A DNA stretch of 64,000 nt, from NCBI GenBank assembly GCA_003697105.1, contig RFFQ01000003.1, forward strand, positions 25,939 through 89,938, read 5' to 3'. The position numbers were made by a program, and so were the translations under genes. The notes beneath the pieces were generated by a model. It made no database searches, was not told the DNA's origin, and saw only the letters and a list, made by a program, of their open reading frames with translations. Below, piece by piece: positions 25,718-34,467 of this stretch (the stretch's first letter is position 1; every line of letters begins with the position of its first letter). The DNA comes from Gemmatimonadota bacterium. GTDB lineage: Bacteria > 4572-55 > J002.

Positions 25718-27610
25718 TTAGGGCGTCGCGAAACGCTCCCGGATCATCTGTTCAATATCACCCGGTTTCATGGGTTGGCCATACACATTTGACCACGAAT
25801 CTACATCCACCAGATACCGCGCCCGGAGTAACCACGCTAAATTGGAATAACGACGATTATCGGCGGTAAAAAAATCATCTTTGGGATCAGAATAGTTAAT
25901 TTCCACACAGATAGTCTGTTTGAATTTACGCAGAATATCACCAATTCCCGATGCCATCGGTTGGAGGAACTTGAGGTGCAAGGAGGAGACACTTAACCCA
26001 TCCTTCCGCACCCGCATGACCGCTTCTTCAATAGCGCCTTTGGTGCTTCCCCACCCTAAAATAAGCAGGTCACCGCCTTCCGGATCGCCCATCACTTGCG
26101 GTGTTTTTAATGTTTTTTGGAACGCGGCTAACTTACGGCTCCGCGCTTCACACCCCGCCTGATTGATCCAGTTGTCATACGCCACTTTACTATTTTGATC
26201 ATGCGCCAAACCGGTAACGGTGTGCATTCCATTCGGTCGCCCCGGTATAAAGCGCTCCGACAGACCGGTCACCGGGTCCCAATCATACGGTTTTTTGCCT
26301 TCGGGAACGGGCGATTGGTCGATTGGCGGCGCGACCCAATCTTCATTAAATTTAGGACGAGGGAAGAGTTGCTGACCCGTTGCCAGATTCGCATCAGACA
26401 GCACAATCACCGGCATCCGGAAGGTTTCAGCAATTTTACGTGCTGTAATGATGGAATAAAAGCAGTCTTCAATGGTTGCGGGAGCCATCACAATTTTGGG
26501 AGCATCCCCCGGCTCCCCGAAAATGACCGAGAGCAAATCCCCTTGCTCCACTTTGGTGGGCAAACCGGTACTGGGACCCCCCCGCTGAACATCGACCAGC
26601 ACTAATGGAATTTCTGCCATCACTGCCAAACCAATCAACTCCGTTTTGAGGGCTTTTCCGGGACCGGAAGTAATAGTCACCGCGCACTTGCCTGCATACG
26701 ATGCCCCGATAGCAAACGCACACGCGGCGATCTCATCTTCCGCCTGATGAACAACTCCGCCAACATTCTCAAATACATCGCTCAGATAATGCGAAGCCGA
26801 TGTTGCCGGCGTGATCGGGTACATAGCGCAAACTTCCATCCCCGATGCCATTACCCCCAATCCGATAGCGATATTCCCGTTGACCACAATCTGCGGCTCG
26901 TCAATATGGGCAGAAGGCACATTAAAACAAACATCCAAATTTGCCTCTGCCCAATTATAACCGGCTTCTAAAAGTTGAATATTCGCCTCAATCACCTTTT
27001 GGCTCTTTTTCTGAAAGGTAAATTCAATCTGATCCCGCGCGAGTTGAAGATCGCGTTGGTAAATGCTACACAGCATTCCCAGAACAAACATATTCTTTCC
27101 TTTACGTGGATTTTCGACGATCTTCAAGCACTCTGTTTCCATCGGAATTTCTTTTACCTGATACCCATCCTCTTCCAGTTGGGCAACGGTTTGCGTATAT
27201 AGACGAACCACCTCGGGGTCATGATGGTCGCGCCACATGCTTTCCAATAAGATGATCGCACCGGGTTTCAGATTCCCCGATTGTACTCGCCCCAACAGCA
27301 CTTGCTCGTTAAACGCCACCACTAAATCCGCTTGATCTCCTGCATTAGTAACGCTAAAAGAACCAATACGAATCCGATTCCCACTCGCACCCGCAATACT
27401 GCGTGGCGGCGGCTGAATTTCAGCCGGAATAATCTCAACCGTCCAGATTCCGTTACCCATTTTGGCACAGATCGCCCCAAAAGATTGCGCGGCTTTCTGT
27501 GCCCCTTCCCCGGAGTCACTCACGATCTCAACAATATGTTCAGGCACGTCGACGATATGTTTCCCTGTTCCAGTTGTCTCTCGCGCGGAATCTGTCACAT
27601 TTACAGACAT
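25718..27610 (-). CDS. korA: 2-oxoacid:ferredoxin oxidoreductase, gamma-alpha fusion
   Basis: 630 residues, the common gamma+alpha fused form: gamma domain about 25-200 (GNRIRIGSFSVTNAGDQADL, LKPGAIILLES), alpha domain about 240-630. Active-site blocks are intact: CAMYPITPATSAS, VHQAEDEIAACAFAIGASYAG, TSGPGKALKTE, QRGGPSTGLPTKVEQGDL. It would bind the 2-oxoacid and CoA and share TPP with the beta subunit (22578). It is first in the operon korA, korBA, korB, PFOR-like, rnfB, small gene, ATP-grasp. A promoter candidate lies at 27718-27745, and AAGGGA precedes the ATG. Confidence 0.92.
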   Translation of the reverse strand: MSVNVTDSARETTGTGKHIVDVPEHIVEIVSDSGEGAQKAAQSFGAICAKMGNGIWTVEIIPAEIQPPPRSIAGASGNRIRIGSFSVTNAGDQADLVVAFNEQVLLGRVQSGNLKPGAIILLESMWRDHHDPEVVRLYTQTVAQLEEDGYQVKEIPMETECLKIVENPRKGKNMFVLGMLCSIYQRDLQLARDQIEFTFQKKSQKVIEANIQLLEAGYNWAEANLDVCFNVPSAHIDEPQIVVNGNIAIGLGVMASGMEVCAMYPITPATSASHYLSDVFENVGGVVHQAEDEIAACAFAIGASYAGKCAVTITSGPGKALKTELIGLAVMAEIPLVLVDVQRGGPSTGLPTKVEQGDLLSVIFGEPGDAPKIVMAPATIEDCFYSIITARKIAETFRMPVIVLSDANLATGQQLFPRPKFNEDWVAPPIDQSPVPEGKKPYDWDPVTGLSERFIPGRPNGMHTVTGLAHDQNSKVAYDNWINQAGCEARSRKLAAFQKTLKTPQVMGDPEGGDLLILGWGSTKGAIEEAVMRVRKDGLSVSSLHLKFLQPMASGIGDILRKFKQTICVEINYSDPKDDFFTADNRRYSNLAWLLRARYLVDVDSWSNVYGQPMKPGDIEQMIRERFATP

Positions 27611-27717
27611 AGTTTTAATCCCTTTCGCCCTAAATAAACCTGTTTAAAATTCATAACACTTTAACTTGATGATAAAATCTTACCCAAAATTCAATGAAAG
27701 GAGGTAAGAATTAGGGT

Positions 27718-27745
27718 AATATATACAATTTCAAGCTAATGGCAA
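27718..27745 (-). promoter_or_regulatory. Candidate promoter of the korA operon
   Basis: Minus strand: TTGCCA (27745-27740), 16 bases, TATATT (27723-27718), about 108 bases before the korA ATG. Match to the sigma70 consensus is good at both boxes. Confidence 0.5.
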
Positions 27746-27954
27746 GAGAAAAAAAGAGTAAAGTATCCATTTATGATAGGAAAATCCACAAAACTCAAGC
27801 AATAGCCTCTCCCGATTAACCCGATTTCCAAAAATGTGAGCCGCGGGTGGAACCTTTGTGGCACATCCCGCCCCCTAAAATTAGGGCGGTAACAAAACAG
27901 TTTACTTAAATTAAAAATATAAATAGATACATTCTTAAATTATTCAAATTGGTA

Positions 27955-27983
27955 TTGACATTAACATGGAAATTACCTATTAT
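27955..27983 (+). promoter_or_regulatory. Strong sigma70-type promoter of the hox operon
   Basis: TTGACA (27955-27960), exactly 17 bases, TATTAT (27978-27983), preceded by an A/T-only stretch that resembles an UP element. Predicted start near 27990, giving a leader of about 105 bases before hoxF, whose ATG follows AAGGTGGTG. Confidence 0.75.
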
Positions 27984-28097
27984 ACGAACGTTATAAAGAC
28001 AAATTTATCTATTATTCTTTAATACCTATTTTTATTCCCTGTCGTTTCATAATAAACCCAAATTTATATCGTACTTATATCATAAGGTGGTGATGTT

Positions 28098-29963
28098 ATG
28101 GATACCTTTGTACAGGAGGTTCTCGAAGCCTATCAGCGAGACAAGACTCGGCTGATGGACATTCTGATCGATATTCAGGCACAATTTGGCTACATTCCGC
28201 CAGCGGTGGTCGGTCAAATTGCGGAGGCGCTACAGGTCTCTCGCGTGGATGTCGAACAGACGTTATCATTTTATCACTTTTTTTCTACCACCCCAAGGGG
28301 TGAGTACGCCATTTATCTCAACAACAGCGTTGTTGCCAACATGATGGGGCGAGCAAAGATTGCCAAAACATTCGAGGACGAACTCGGTTGTAAATTTGGC
28401 GAGGTCACCCCGGATGGCAAAGTGGGGCTGTTCGAGACGGCATGTATTGGCATGAGTGATCAGGAGCCAGCGGCACTGATCAATGGTGTGGTTTTCCCAA
28501 ATTTAACCCCGTTTCGGGTACGGGAAATTGTTCGTGACATCAAAGCGGGCAAATCCCCGGAAGAGATGCTGACCGCAAGTTATGGTGACGGACAAAACAG
28601 CTCGCCATTGATCAAAGCGGTTGTTCAAAACCATATCTACAAAAAAGGTCCGGTGCTTTCAGACGATTACCAACCGGGAGAAGCCCTGAAAAAGATTGTC
28701 CAGATGACACCGGAAGCGGTGATTGAGGAGGTGAAAGCCTCCAACCTACGCGGGCGCGGCGGCGCCGGCTTCCCAACGGGATTGAAATGGGAATTTTGCC
28801 GGAAATTCCCCAGCAAGCAGCGGTATATCTTCTGCAATGCAGATGAAGGCGAACCGGGCACTTTCAAGGATCGGGTCATCCTCACGGAACGGGCACAGTT
28901 GCTGTTGGAAGGCATGGCAATTGCCGGATATGCCGTTGGTGCTACCCAAGGCATCCTTTATGTCCGTTACGAATATAAATATTTGCAAAAGCATTTGGAA
29001 GAGATGATCCGTATAGGTCACGAAAAAGGGTATCTGGGTCAAAATATCGGCGGTAAAGAAGGATTCGATTTCGACGTTCGGATTCAGTTTGGTGCCGGTG
29101 CGTATGTCTGCGGTGAGGAATCCGCACTGATTGAATCCGCCGAGGGCAAACGGGGTGAACCGCGGGATCGTCCTCCATTTCCGGTTGAAAAGGGTTATCT
29201 GGATCAGCCAACGGTGGTCAATAATGTGGAAACCCTCTGTTCGGTGGTTAAAATCATTTTGAATGGCGGCAGTTGGTATCGTTCTTTTGGGACAGAAGCC
29301 TCAACCGGTACGAAAGTTCTGAGTGTCTCGGGAGATTGCCGGTATCCCGGCATCTACGAGGTGGAATGGGGCTTTAGCGTGAACGACATTCTCGATATGG
29401 TCGGTGCCGACGTTGAGGACGTCCAAGCCGTACAAGTAGGCGGTCCCTCCGGAGCCTGCATTGGTCCCGATGAATTTGATCGCATTCTGTGCTATGCCGA
29501 TCTGGCCACGGGCGGATCCATGATCATCTTTAACCACCGCCGGGATTTACTCCGCGAGGTGATCCTGAATTTCACCAACTTCTTCATTGAAGAATCCTGC
29601 GGATCGTGCGTGCCGTGCCGGATGCTGAGTGTCATCATGCGCGATAAACTGCTCAAAATTCTAAATGGGCATGGAGTATATCAGGACTTAATCGATTTGG
29701 AAGAATGGGGTAAAATCATGAAGGCGAATCGTTGCGGGTTAGGACAAACCGCTCCCCGACCTATCCTGACCAGCTTGAAGAATTTCCGGCACTTGTACGA
29801 AGAACGGCTTCAGGATAAAGATTTTGACAGTGGTTTTGATCTGGAAGCAGCGATTAAAGATGCCTGTGAAGCCACCCAACGAACCCCCCACCTGCATAAA
29901 CCCGAACGTCAAGAAACCGCTTATGAAAATGAACTTGTCGGTGCGATAGGAGACCTATTATGA
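28098..29963 (+). CDS. hoxF: NAD-reducing hydrogenase diaphorase subunit HoxF (NuoE-NuoF fusion)
   Basis: 621 residues: NuoE-like thioredoxin-fold domain (about 1-160; SFYHFFSTTPRGEY, CIGMSDQEPAALING) and NuoF-like domain (about 180-600) with LRGRGGAGFPTGLKWEF (FMN/NADH site), GAGAYVCGEESALIESAEGKRGEPR, and the [4Fe-4S] motif ESCGSCVPCRML. It transfers electrons between NAD(H) and the hydrogenase module. The NuoE domain keeps few of the four [2Fe-2S] cysteines (only C118 region visible), as in HoxF of soluble hydrogenases. Four-base overlap with hoxU. Confidence 0.93.
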   Translation: MDTFVQEVLEAYQRDKTRLMDILIDIQAQFGYIPPAVVGQIAEALQVSRVDVEQTLSFYHFFSTTPRGEYAIYLNNSVVANMMGRAKIAKTFEDELGCKFGEVTPDGKVGLFETACIGMSDQEPAALINGVVFPNLTPFRVREIVRDIKAGKSPEEMLTASYGDGQNSSPLIKAVVQNHIYKKGPVLSDDYQPGEALKKIVQMTPEAVIEEVKASNLRGRGGAGFPTGLKWEFCRKFPSKQRYIFCNADEGEPGTFKDRVILTERAQLLLEGMAIAGYAVGATQGILYVRYEYKYLQKHLEEMIRIGHEKGYLGQNIGGKEGFDFDVRIQFGAGAYVCGEESALIESAEGKRGEPRDRPPFPVEKGYLDQPTVVNNVETLCSVVKIILNGGSWYRSFGTEASTGTKVLSVSGDCRYPGIYEVEWGFSVNDILDMVGADVEDVQAVQVGGPSGACIGPDEFDRILCYADLATGGSMIIFNHRRDLLREVILNFTNFFIEESCGSCVPCRMLSVIMRDKLLKILNGHGVYQDLIDLEEWGKIMKANRCGLGQTAPRPILTSLKNFRHLYEERLQDKDFDSGFDLEAAIKDACEATQRTPHLHKPERQETAYENELVGAIGDLL

Positions 29964-30658
29964 GCGTAGTTAAATTTATCATCGATGGTGTGGAATGTAT
30001 CGCGGAAAAAGGCGAGTATCTCCTTCAAGCCGCTCGCCAAAATGGAATCTATATCCCTTCACTGTGCCATCTGGAGGGCTACAAACCCCGCGGTTCGTGC
30101 CGCATCTGCAACGTAAAAGTCAATGGACGGCTCATGACCGCCTGCACAACACCGGTCGCCGACGGTATGGACATTGAAAACGATACCCCAGAATTACGAG
30201 ATATCCGTACCGCCATCTTGGAAATTTTATTTGTAGAGGGCAACCATTTCTGCCCCGCGTGTGAACGCAGTGGCAATTGCGAACTACAAGCACAAATTTA
30301 TCGCCACCAAATCATGGCACCCCGTTTCCCCTTCCAATTTCCGGATCGGGATGTGGACGCCTCCCATCCTAATATTTTGAAGGATTACAATCGATGTATC
30401 CTTTGCAAACGGTGTATTCGGGCAATTAAAGATGAAAATGGAAAGAGCTTTTTCGCCTTTAAAAAACGGAGTCACAAAGTGGAGATCAGCATGGATCCAA
30501 CCATGAAAGAGAACCTAACCGAGGAACTCGCCCAACGCGCCATGGAAGTGTGCCCGGTGGGAGCGCTCCTGCGTAAGGAGAAAGGATACGATACCCCCAT
30601 CGGCAAACGTAAATATGACAAACAACCGATTGGCAGCGAGATCGAAACCGCAAAATAA
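29960..30658 (+). CDS. hoxU: Hydrogenase diaphorase electron-transfer subunit HoxU
   Basis: 232 residues, NuoG N-terminal-like. A [2Fe-2S] domain (SLCHLEGYKPRGSCRICNVKV, TACTTPV), the His-Cys cluster (GNHFCPACERSGNCELQ), then CILCKRCIRA and CPVGALL for a [4Fe-4S] cluster; the CPV motif is truncated compared with full two-cluster ferredoxins. HoxU relays electrons from HoxY to HoxF. Length is right for HoxU and too short for NuoG. It overlaps hoxF by ATGA; hoxY follows after 14 bases with AAGGAGA. Confidence 0.92.
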   Translation: MSVVKFIIDGVECIAEKGEYLLQAARQNGIYIPSLCHLEGYKPRGSCRICNVKVNGRLMTACTTPVADGMDIENDTPELRDIRTAILEILFVEGNHFCPACERSGNCELQAQIYRHQIMAPRFPFQFPDRDVDASHPNILKDYNRCILCKRCIRAIKDENGKSFFAFKKRSHKVEISMDPTMKENLTEELAQRAMEVCPVGALLRKEKGYDTPIGKRKYDKQPIGSEIETAK

Positions 30659-30672
30659 AAGGAGATAGAACG

Positions 30673-31221
30673 ATGAGTAAACCTGTGGTTGCCACAACAT
30701 CTCTGGCGGGCTGTTTTGGCTGTCATATGTCGATTTTGGATATTGATGAACGCATCTTAGACCTGATCGAACTGGTTGAATTTGATAAATCTCCCATAAA
30801 TGACATCAAAACATTTAGCCGGGAATGTGATATTGGCTTGATCGAAGGCGGATGTTGCAACAGTGAAAACGTGGAAGTCCTGCGGGATTTCCGCAAACAT
30901 TGTAAAACTCTAATTCTGGTGGGAGAATGCGCCATCATGGGTGGACTGCCAGCACTGCGAAACAACATCCCCATCAAGGAATGTCTGGAAGAAGCATATC
31001 TCAACAGCCCGTCCGTCACTGAGAACGAAGAACGGATTATCCCTAACGATGACGAATTACCGATTATTCTCAATAAAGTATATCCGTGTCAAGAAATCGT
31101 TAAAATCGATTATTATCTGCCCGGTTGTCCACCCCGCGCCGACCTCATCTGGGAAACGCTAGTGGCACTGATTGAAGGCAGAAAACCCAAATTAGACTAT
31201 GAACTCATAAAATATGATTAG
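30673..31221 (+). CDS. hoxY: [NiFe] hydrogenase small subunit HoxY
   Basis: 182 residues. Ligands of the single proximal [4Fe-4S] cluster: CFGCHMS (about 15-21), GECAIMGG, and LPGCPPRAD near the C-terminus; GGCCNSEN is also present. Lack of the C-terminal extra clusters marks it as a group 3d type small subunit. It carries electrons from HoxH to HoxU/HoxF. Its TAG stop is the first three bases of the TTAGG-repeat region that separates it from hoxH. Confidence 0.92.
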   Translation: MSKPVVATTSLAGCFGCHMSILDIDERILDLIELVEFDKSPINDIKTFSRECDIGLIEGGCCNSENVEVLRDFRKHCKTLILVGECAIMGGLPALRNNIPIKECLEEAYLNSPSVTENEERIIPNDDELPIILNKVYPCQEIVKIDYYLPGCPPRADLIWETLVALIEGRKPKLDYELIKYD

Positions 31222-31299
31222 GCATTAGGATTTAGGAATTAGGGATTCAGGATTTAGGACTCAGGATTTAGGGTTTCCTAACTCCTAATCCCTAATTCC
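31219..31299. repeat. TTAGG-type degenerate repeat with 13-bp inverted ends inside the hox operon
   Basis: From the hoxY stop, the bases repeat TTAGG(A/G)TT-like words several times on plus, then the complement on the right. GGAATTAGGGATT (31235-31247) pairs perfectly with AATCCCTAATTCC (31287-31299), giving a long hairpin between hoxY and hoxH. The first bases (TAGGCATTAGG-TTTAG) also occur at 1-17 of the window, again at the 3' end of a gene, so this is a dispersed element. A part-degenerate trace lies at 49350. Confidence 0.7.
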
Positions 31300-31315
31300 G
31301 AATCAGGAGGAAATC

Positions 31316-32761
31316 ATGGGAAAGAAAATTACCATTGAACCCGTTACGAGAGTGGAAGGACACGGCAAAGTGACCATCCATTTGGATGATAACGGGAATG
31401 TTACCGAAACGCGATTGCATATTGTTGAGTTTCGCGGCTTTGAACGATTTGTTCAGGGTCGCCCTTACTGGGAGATGCCGGTACTGGTACAACGTCTGTG
31501 TGGCATTTGCCCGGTAAGCCACCATCTTGCCGCCGCAAAGGCACTCGATGTCATTGTAGGCGCACCCCAATTGAGCGCTGTGGGCGAAAAAATGCGTCGC
31601 TTAATGCACTATGGGCAGATATTTCAGTCCCATGCGTTGCACTTTTTCCATCTTGCCTCCCCAGACCTGCTCTTCGGGATTGGCGGTGATCCGCTCAAGC
31701 GAAATGTCATTGGGGTGGCACTGGAACACAAAGATCTTGCGACAATGGGTGTCCTGATGCGTAAATTTGGTCAGGAAATCATTCAAGTTACCGCGGGTAA
31801 GAAAATCCACGGCACCGGTGCCATTCCGGGGGGGATCAACAAAAATTTATCAATTGAAGAGCGCGATCGCTTTTTAGTCGGCAAGCCGGGTTACAATATC
31901 GACCAAATGATTGAATGGTCGCAGGCGGCGCTCGAATTTTTCAAGAGTTACCACGCCGAACACCGCGCTTTTATTGATCATTTTGCCGAATTTCCGTCCA
32001 GTCACCTGAGCTTGGTGCGAGAAGACGGCGCCCTCGACCTCTATCATGGTGTGTTGCGGGCAGTGGACGCCAACGGCAAGCGCATTCTGGACGATGTGGA
32101 TTATCAGAATTATCTGGATTACATCAGCGAGGAAGTGCGTAGTTGGAGCTATATGAAGTTTCCGTATCTGCGCGAATTTGGCAAAAAGGAAGGTTGGTAT
32201 CGGGTGGGTCCGTTGGCGCGGCTCAACACCTGTGACTTTATCCCGACACCCTTAGCACAGCAGGAATTTGAGACCTTCCGCGCCTATACCCACGGCAAAC
32301 CGAATAACATGTCCATGCACATGCACTGGGCGCGGCTGATCGAGACCCTTCACGCGGCAGAAGTGATGCGCGATTTGCTGAATGATCCCGATCTGCAAAA
32401 TGAGGATCTGGTGGTGAAAGGCAAAAAGACAAACGAAGGTGTCGGCTTGATCGAAGCACCCCGCGGTACACTCTTTCACCATTATAAGATCAATGAAAAT
32501 GATCAAATTGAGATGGCAAATTTGATCGTCTCCACCACCAACAACAATCAACCGATGAATGTTGCCGTGGAACAGGTCGCCAAAGAGATGATTTCCGGGC
32601 AAAAAGAAGTAACCGAAGGCATGCTGAACGCGGTGGAAGTCGCGATTCGGGCATATGACCCGTGCCTCAGTTGTGCGACCCATGCAATGGGTCAGATGCC
32701 ACTGGAAATTTCCCTGTACGACGCCAACGATCAGTTGATCGACCGGAAAATGAGTCATTAA
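31316..32761 (+). CDS. hoxH: [NiFe] hydrogenase large subunit HoxH
   Basis: 481 residues. Nickel-iron ligands are in RLCGICPVSHH (near 60) and DPCLSCATH near the C-terminus; TRVEGHGK and GGDPLKRNVIG also fit. After the final His are about 25 residues (AMGQMPLEIS...), the extension that a maturation protease removes; no hoxW protease gene is in the window. With HoxF, HoxU and HoxY it forms a bidirectional NAD-linked hydrogenase (group 3d): H2 oxidation with NAD reduction or the reverse. AGGAGGAAATC precedes the ATG. Confidence 0.93.
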   Translation: MGKKITIEPVTRVEGHGKVTIHLDDNGNVTETRLHIVEFRGFERFVQGRPYWEMPVLVQRLCGICPVSHHLAAAKALDVIVGAPQLSAVGEKMRRLMHYGQIFQSHALHFFHLASPDLLFGIGGDPLKRNVIGVALEHKDLATMGVLMRKFGQEIIQVTAGKKIHGTGAIPGGINKNLSIEERDRFLVGKPGYNIDQMIEWSQAALEFFKSYHAEHRAFIDHFAEFPSSHLSLVREDGALDLYHGVLRAVDANGKRILDDVDYQNYLDYISEEVRSWSYMKFPYLREFGKKEGWYRVGPLARLNTCDFIPTPLAQQEFETFRAYTHGKPNNMSMHMHWARLIETLHAAEVMRDLLNDPDLQNEDLVVKGKKTNEGVGLIEAPRGTLFHHYKINENDQIEMANLIVSTTNNNQPMNVAVEQVAKEMISGQKEVTEGMLNAVEVAIRAYDPCLSCATHAMGQMPLEISLYDANDQLIDRKMSH

Positions 32762-32855
32762 CCATAATTGGGGGTTCATGTGTGCACGTTCTAAAGAGCG
32801 TCGCCCATGTGAAATCAATTCAACCCTAATTAACTATAAGTAAAAGGAGTACAAA

Positions 32856-33842
32856 ATGGACTTATCCACAACGTACATGGGTTTAAAACTGAAAAACCCG
32901 CTGGTGGTGAGCAGTTCCCCAATTACCGCAAAGATTGAAACCATTTGGGAATGCGCCGATCGTGGCGCGGGAGCAGTTGTCTTAAAATCCCTATTTGAGG
33001 AGCAAATCGTCGCTGAGATTAAGGCGCGGTTGAGTAAGGAAGAGATGTTCTTCTGGTATCCCGAAGCAATGGATCATGTGAGTACCATTTCCCGCGGACA
33101 AGGAGTCAAAAACTATTTGCGGTTGATCGAAAAAGCCAAACAACACACGAATATCCCGATCATTGCCAGTATCAACTGTATCACCCCCAACGAATGGACT
33201 TATATTGCCCGCGAACTCGAAAATTCCGGGGCGGATGGGTTGGAGTTGAATATCGGGAAATTAGCCTCCGATGATCAAGACCCCGGCGCCAAAACGGAGC
33301 GCTACATTGAAATTATTGAAGCCGTAAAAACCGAGGTTAAACTGCCCATTGCCGTCAAGATTGGACCCTACTTCTCCAATCTGACTTACACCGTGAACAA
33401 ACTGTGCCACTCTGGGATTAACGCGGTGGTGTTGTTCAATCGATTTTACCGCCCAGATATCGACATCAACAAGCTCACCTTAATCGAATCCAGCGCATTA
33501 AGCGCCCCAGAGGAACTCTTACAATCCCTGCGCTGGATTGCGCTCCTTTCCAACAAGGTGGAATGTGATCTGGCCGCCTCGACCGGCATCCATGATTATG
33601 ATGGCGTAGTCAAACAACTGCTTGCCGGCGCCAACGCAACGTATCTGTGTACCACGTTACTCAAAAACGGGATCGATTACCTCCAGACGATATTGATCGG
33701 GTTGGAACGCTGGATGGCACAACACAACTTTGAAACCATCAGCGAATTCAAAGGGCTGATCAGCAAGCGCCATAACCTAACCCCAGAATTTGTGCGGGTG
33801 CAATACATGAAAAAATCCACCGAAGAGGTGGCGTTGTACTAA
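32856..33842 (+). CDS. Dihydroorotate dehydrogenase-like TIM-barrel protein
   Basis: 328 residues starting MDLSTTYMGLKLKNPLVVSSSP, the class 1 DHODH start. Barrel and phosphate-binding parts are seen (IPIIASINC, LPIAVKIGPYFSNL, AASTGIHDYDGVVKQLLAGAN). The usual catalytic loop (NxSCPN) reads LELNIGKLASD, without the Cys or Ser base, and the C-terminus (WMAQHNFETISEFKGL) is that of the DHODH-like proteins often found near pyruvate:ferredoxin oxidoreductase or hydrogenase genes. So a flavin enzyme of unknown substrate and not a pyrimidine enzyme. It is 94 bases after hoxH and is followed by a terminator. Confidence 0.8.
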   Translation: MDLSTTYMGLKLKNPLVVSSSPITAKIETIWECADRGAGAVVLKSLFEEQIVAEIKARLSKEEMFFWYPEAMDHVSTISRGQGVKNYLRLIEKAKQHTNIPIIASINCITPNEWTYIARELENSGADGLELNIGKLASDDQDPGAKTERYIEIIEAVKTEVKLPIAVKIGPYFSNLTYTVNKLCHSGINAVVLFNRFYRPDIDINKLTLIESSALSAPEELLQSLRWIALLSNKVECDLAASTGIHDYDGVVKQLLAGANATYLCTTLLKNGIDYLQTILIGLERWMAQHNFETISEFKGLISKRHNLTPEFVRVQYMKKSTEEVALY

Positions 33843-33869
33843 ATTCGCACCCTGTACAGCATAGAAAAA

Positions 33870-33908
33870 CCCCGTTGAGGAGTGAATCTTGCCTCAACGG
33901 GGTTTTTT
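33870..33908 (+). terminator. Bidirectional intrinsic terminator
   Basis: CCCCGTTGAGG (33870-33880), 11-base loop, CCTCAACGGGG (33892-33902), then TTTTTT. Upstream AAAAA gives a T-run on the other strand, so it ends both the hox operon (plus) and the osmC gene (minus). Confidence 0.9.
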
Positions 33909-33918
33909 GTGGTATGGG

Positions 33919-34326
33919 TTACTCGGCTTCGCTAATTTGATAAGAACTGGTGATTGTTGCCGCCTTACCCAACATGGCACTTGCTGAGCAGTAGGCGGTT
34001 TCAGAGAGTTCAATCGCGCGTTCAACAGCTTTTTCACTGATTTCCTTGCCGGTAATGTGATATTCAATGTGAATATCCGTATAAATTTTGGGGTGATTTT
34101 CTGCCCGTTTTCCTGAGACGCTCACCCGGAAATCGGTCACATGCTGCCGTTTTTTCTGCAGGATCGAGATCACATCCATCGCGGTGCATCCGGCTAGCCC
34201 CACCAGCAACATCTCCAGTGGGCGAGCACCGGCACCATCGGGACCATCCAGCACAATCCCGTGCCCAGAACCCGTTTGCGCCAGAAATTGCAACCCTTCC
34301 ATCCATTTGACTTCTACGTTTGACAT
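33919..34326 (-). CDS. OsmC family protein
   Basis: 135 residues from the ATG at 34326 (AGGAG 5 bases upstream; a longer frame starts at 34398). OsmC/Ohr fold proteins reduce organic hydroperoxides or carry thiols with two cysteines: here GLAGCTAMDVISIL (first Cys) and ETAYCSASAMLGKAA (second). GPDGAGARPLEMLLVGLAGC is the YhfA-type block, so closer to the OsmC/YhfA group than to Ohr. Monocistronic between a terminator and an operator-like region. Role in peroxide or sulfur stress fits the sulfide genes further on. Confidence 0.88.
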   Translation of the reverse strand: MSNVEVKWMEGLQFLAQTGSGHGIVLDGPDGAGARPLEMLLVGLAGCTAMDVISILQKKRQHVTDFRVSVSGKRAENHPKIYTDIHIEYHITGKEISEKAVERAIELSETAYCSASAMLGKAATITSSYQISEAE

Positions 34327-34398
34327 AACTCCTCTCCTTGATAGAGTTAAGTAGTGATGATTATCCGTTTGTAATTGGGCATCGATGGATGATGTCAC

Positions 34399-34455
34399 TC
34401 ATCGCCCCAACGATCCCGATCTGCATCTGCTCCAGTAAACCAAAGATGTAGTCAT
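34399..34455 (-). CDS. Possible 18-residue leader peptide before osmC
   Basis: ATG at 34455 follows AGGAGG with 5 bases spacing, the best ribosome-binding site in this region. It encodes MTTSLVYWSRCRSGSLGR then TGA, 72 bases before osmC. The signal is only the good ribosome-binding site, so it may be a regulatory leader or chance. Confidence 0.25.
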   Translation of the reverse strand: MTTSLVYWSRCRSGSLGR

Positions 34456-34467
34456 AATAACCTCCTA

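Larger units (their letters stand above)
27611..28097. other. Divergent intergenic region between korA and hoxF
   Basis: 487 AT-rich bases without a gene. It holds the korA promoter candidate (27718-27745, minus), the strong hoxF promoter (27955-27983, plus) preceded by an A/T-only UP-like stretch (about 27905-27950), and an inverted repeat CCGCCC (27868) / GGGCGG (27884-27889) between the two promoters that may be a regulator site. The shared region lets ferredoxin-dependent and hydrogenase operons be co-regulated. Confidence 0.6.

Noticed and set aside
27697-27708. AAAGGAGGTAAG on the plus strand upstream of hoxF
   Set aside because: A good Shine-Dalgarno match but no start codon within reach and a following frame full of stops.
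31219-31299. Possible CRISPR or telomere-like array
   Set aside because: The TTAGG words are degenerate, without regular spacers, and fold back on themselves; not an array of repeats and unique spacers.
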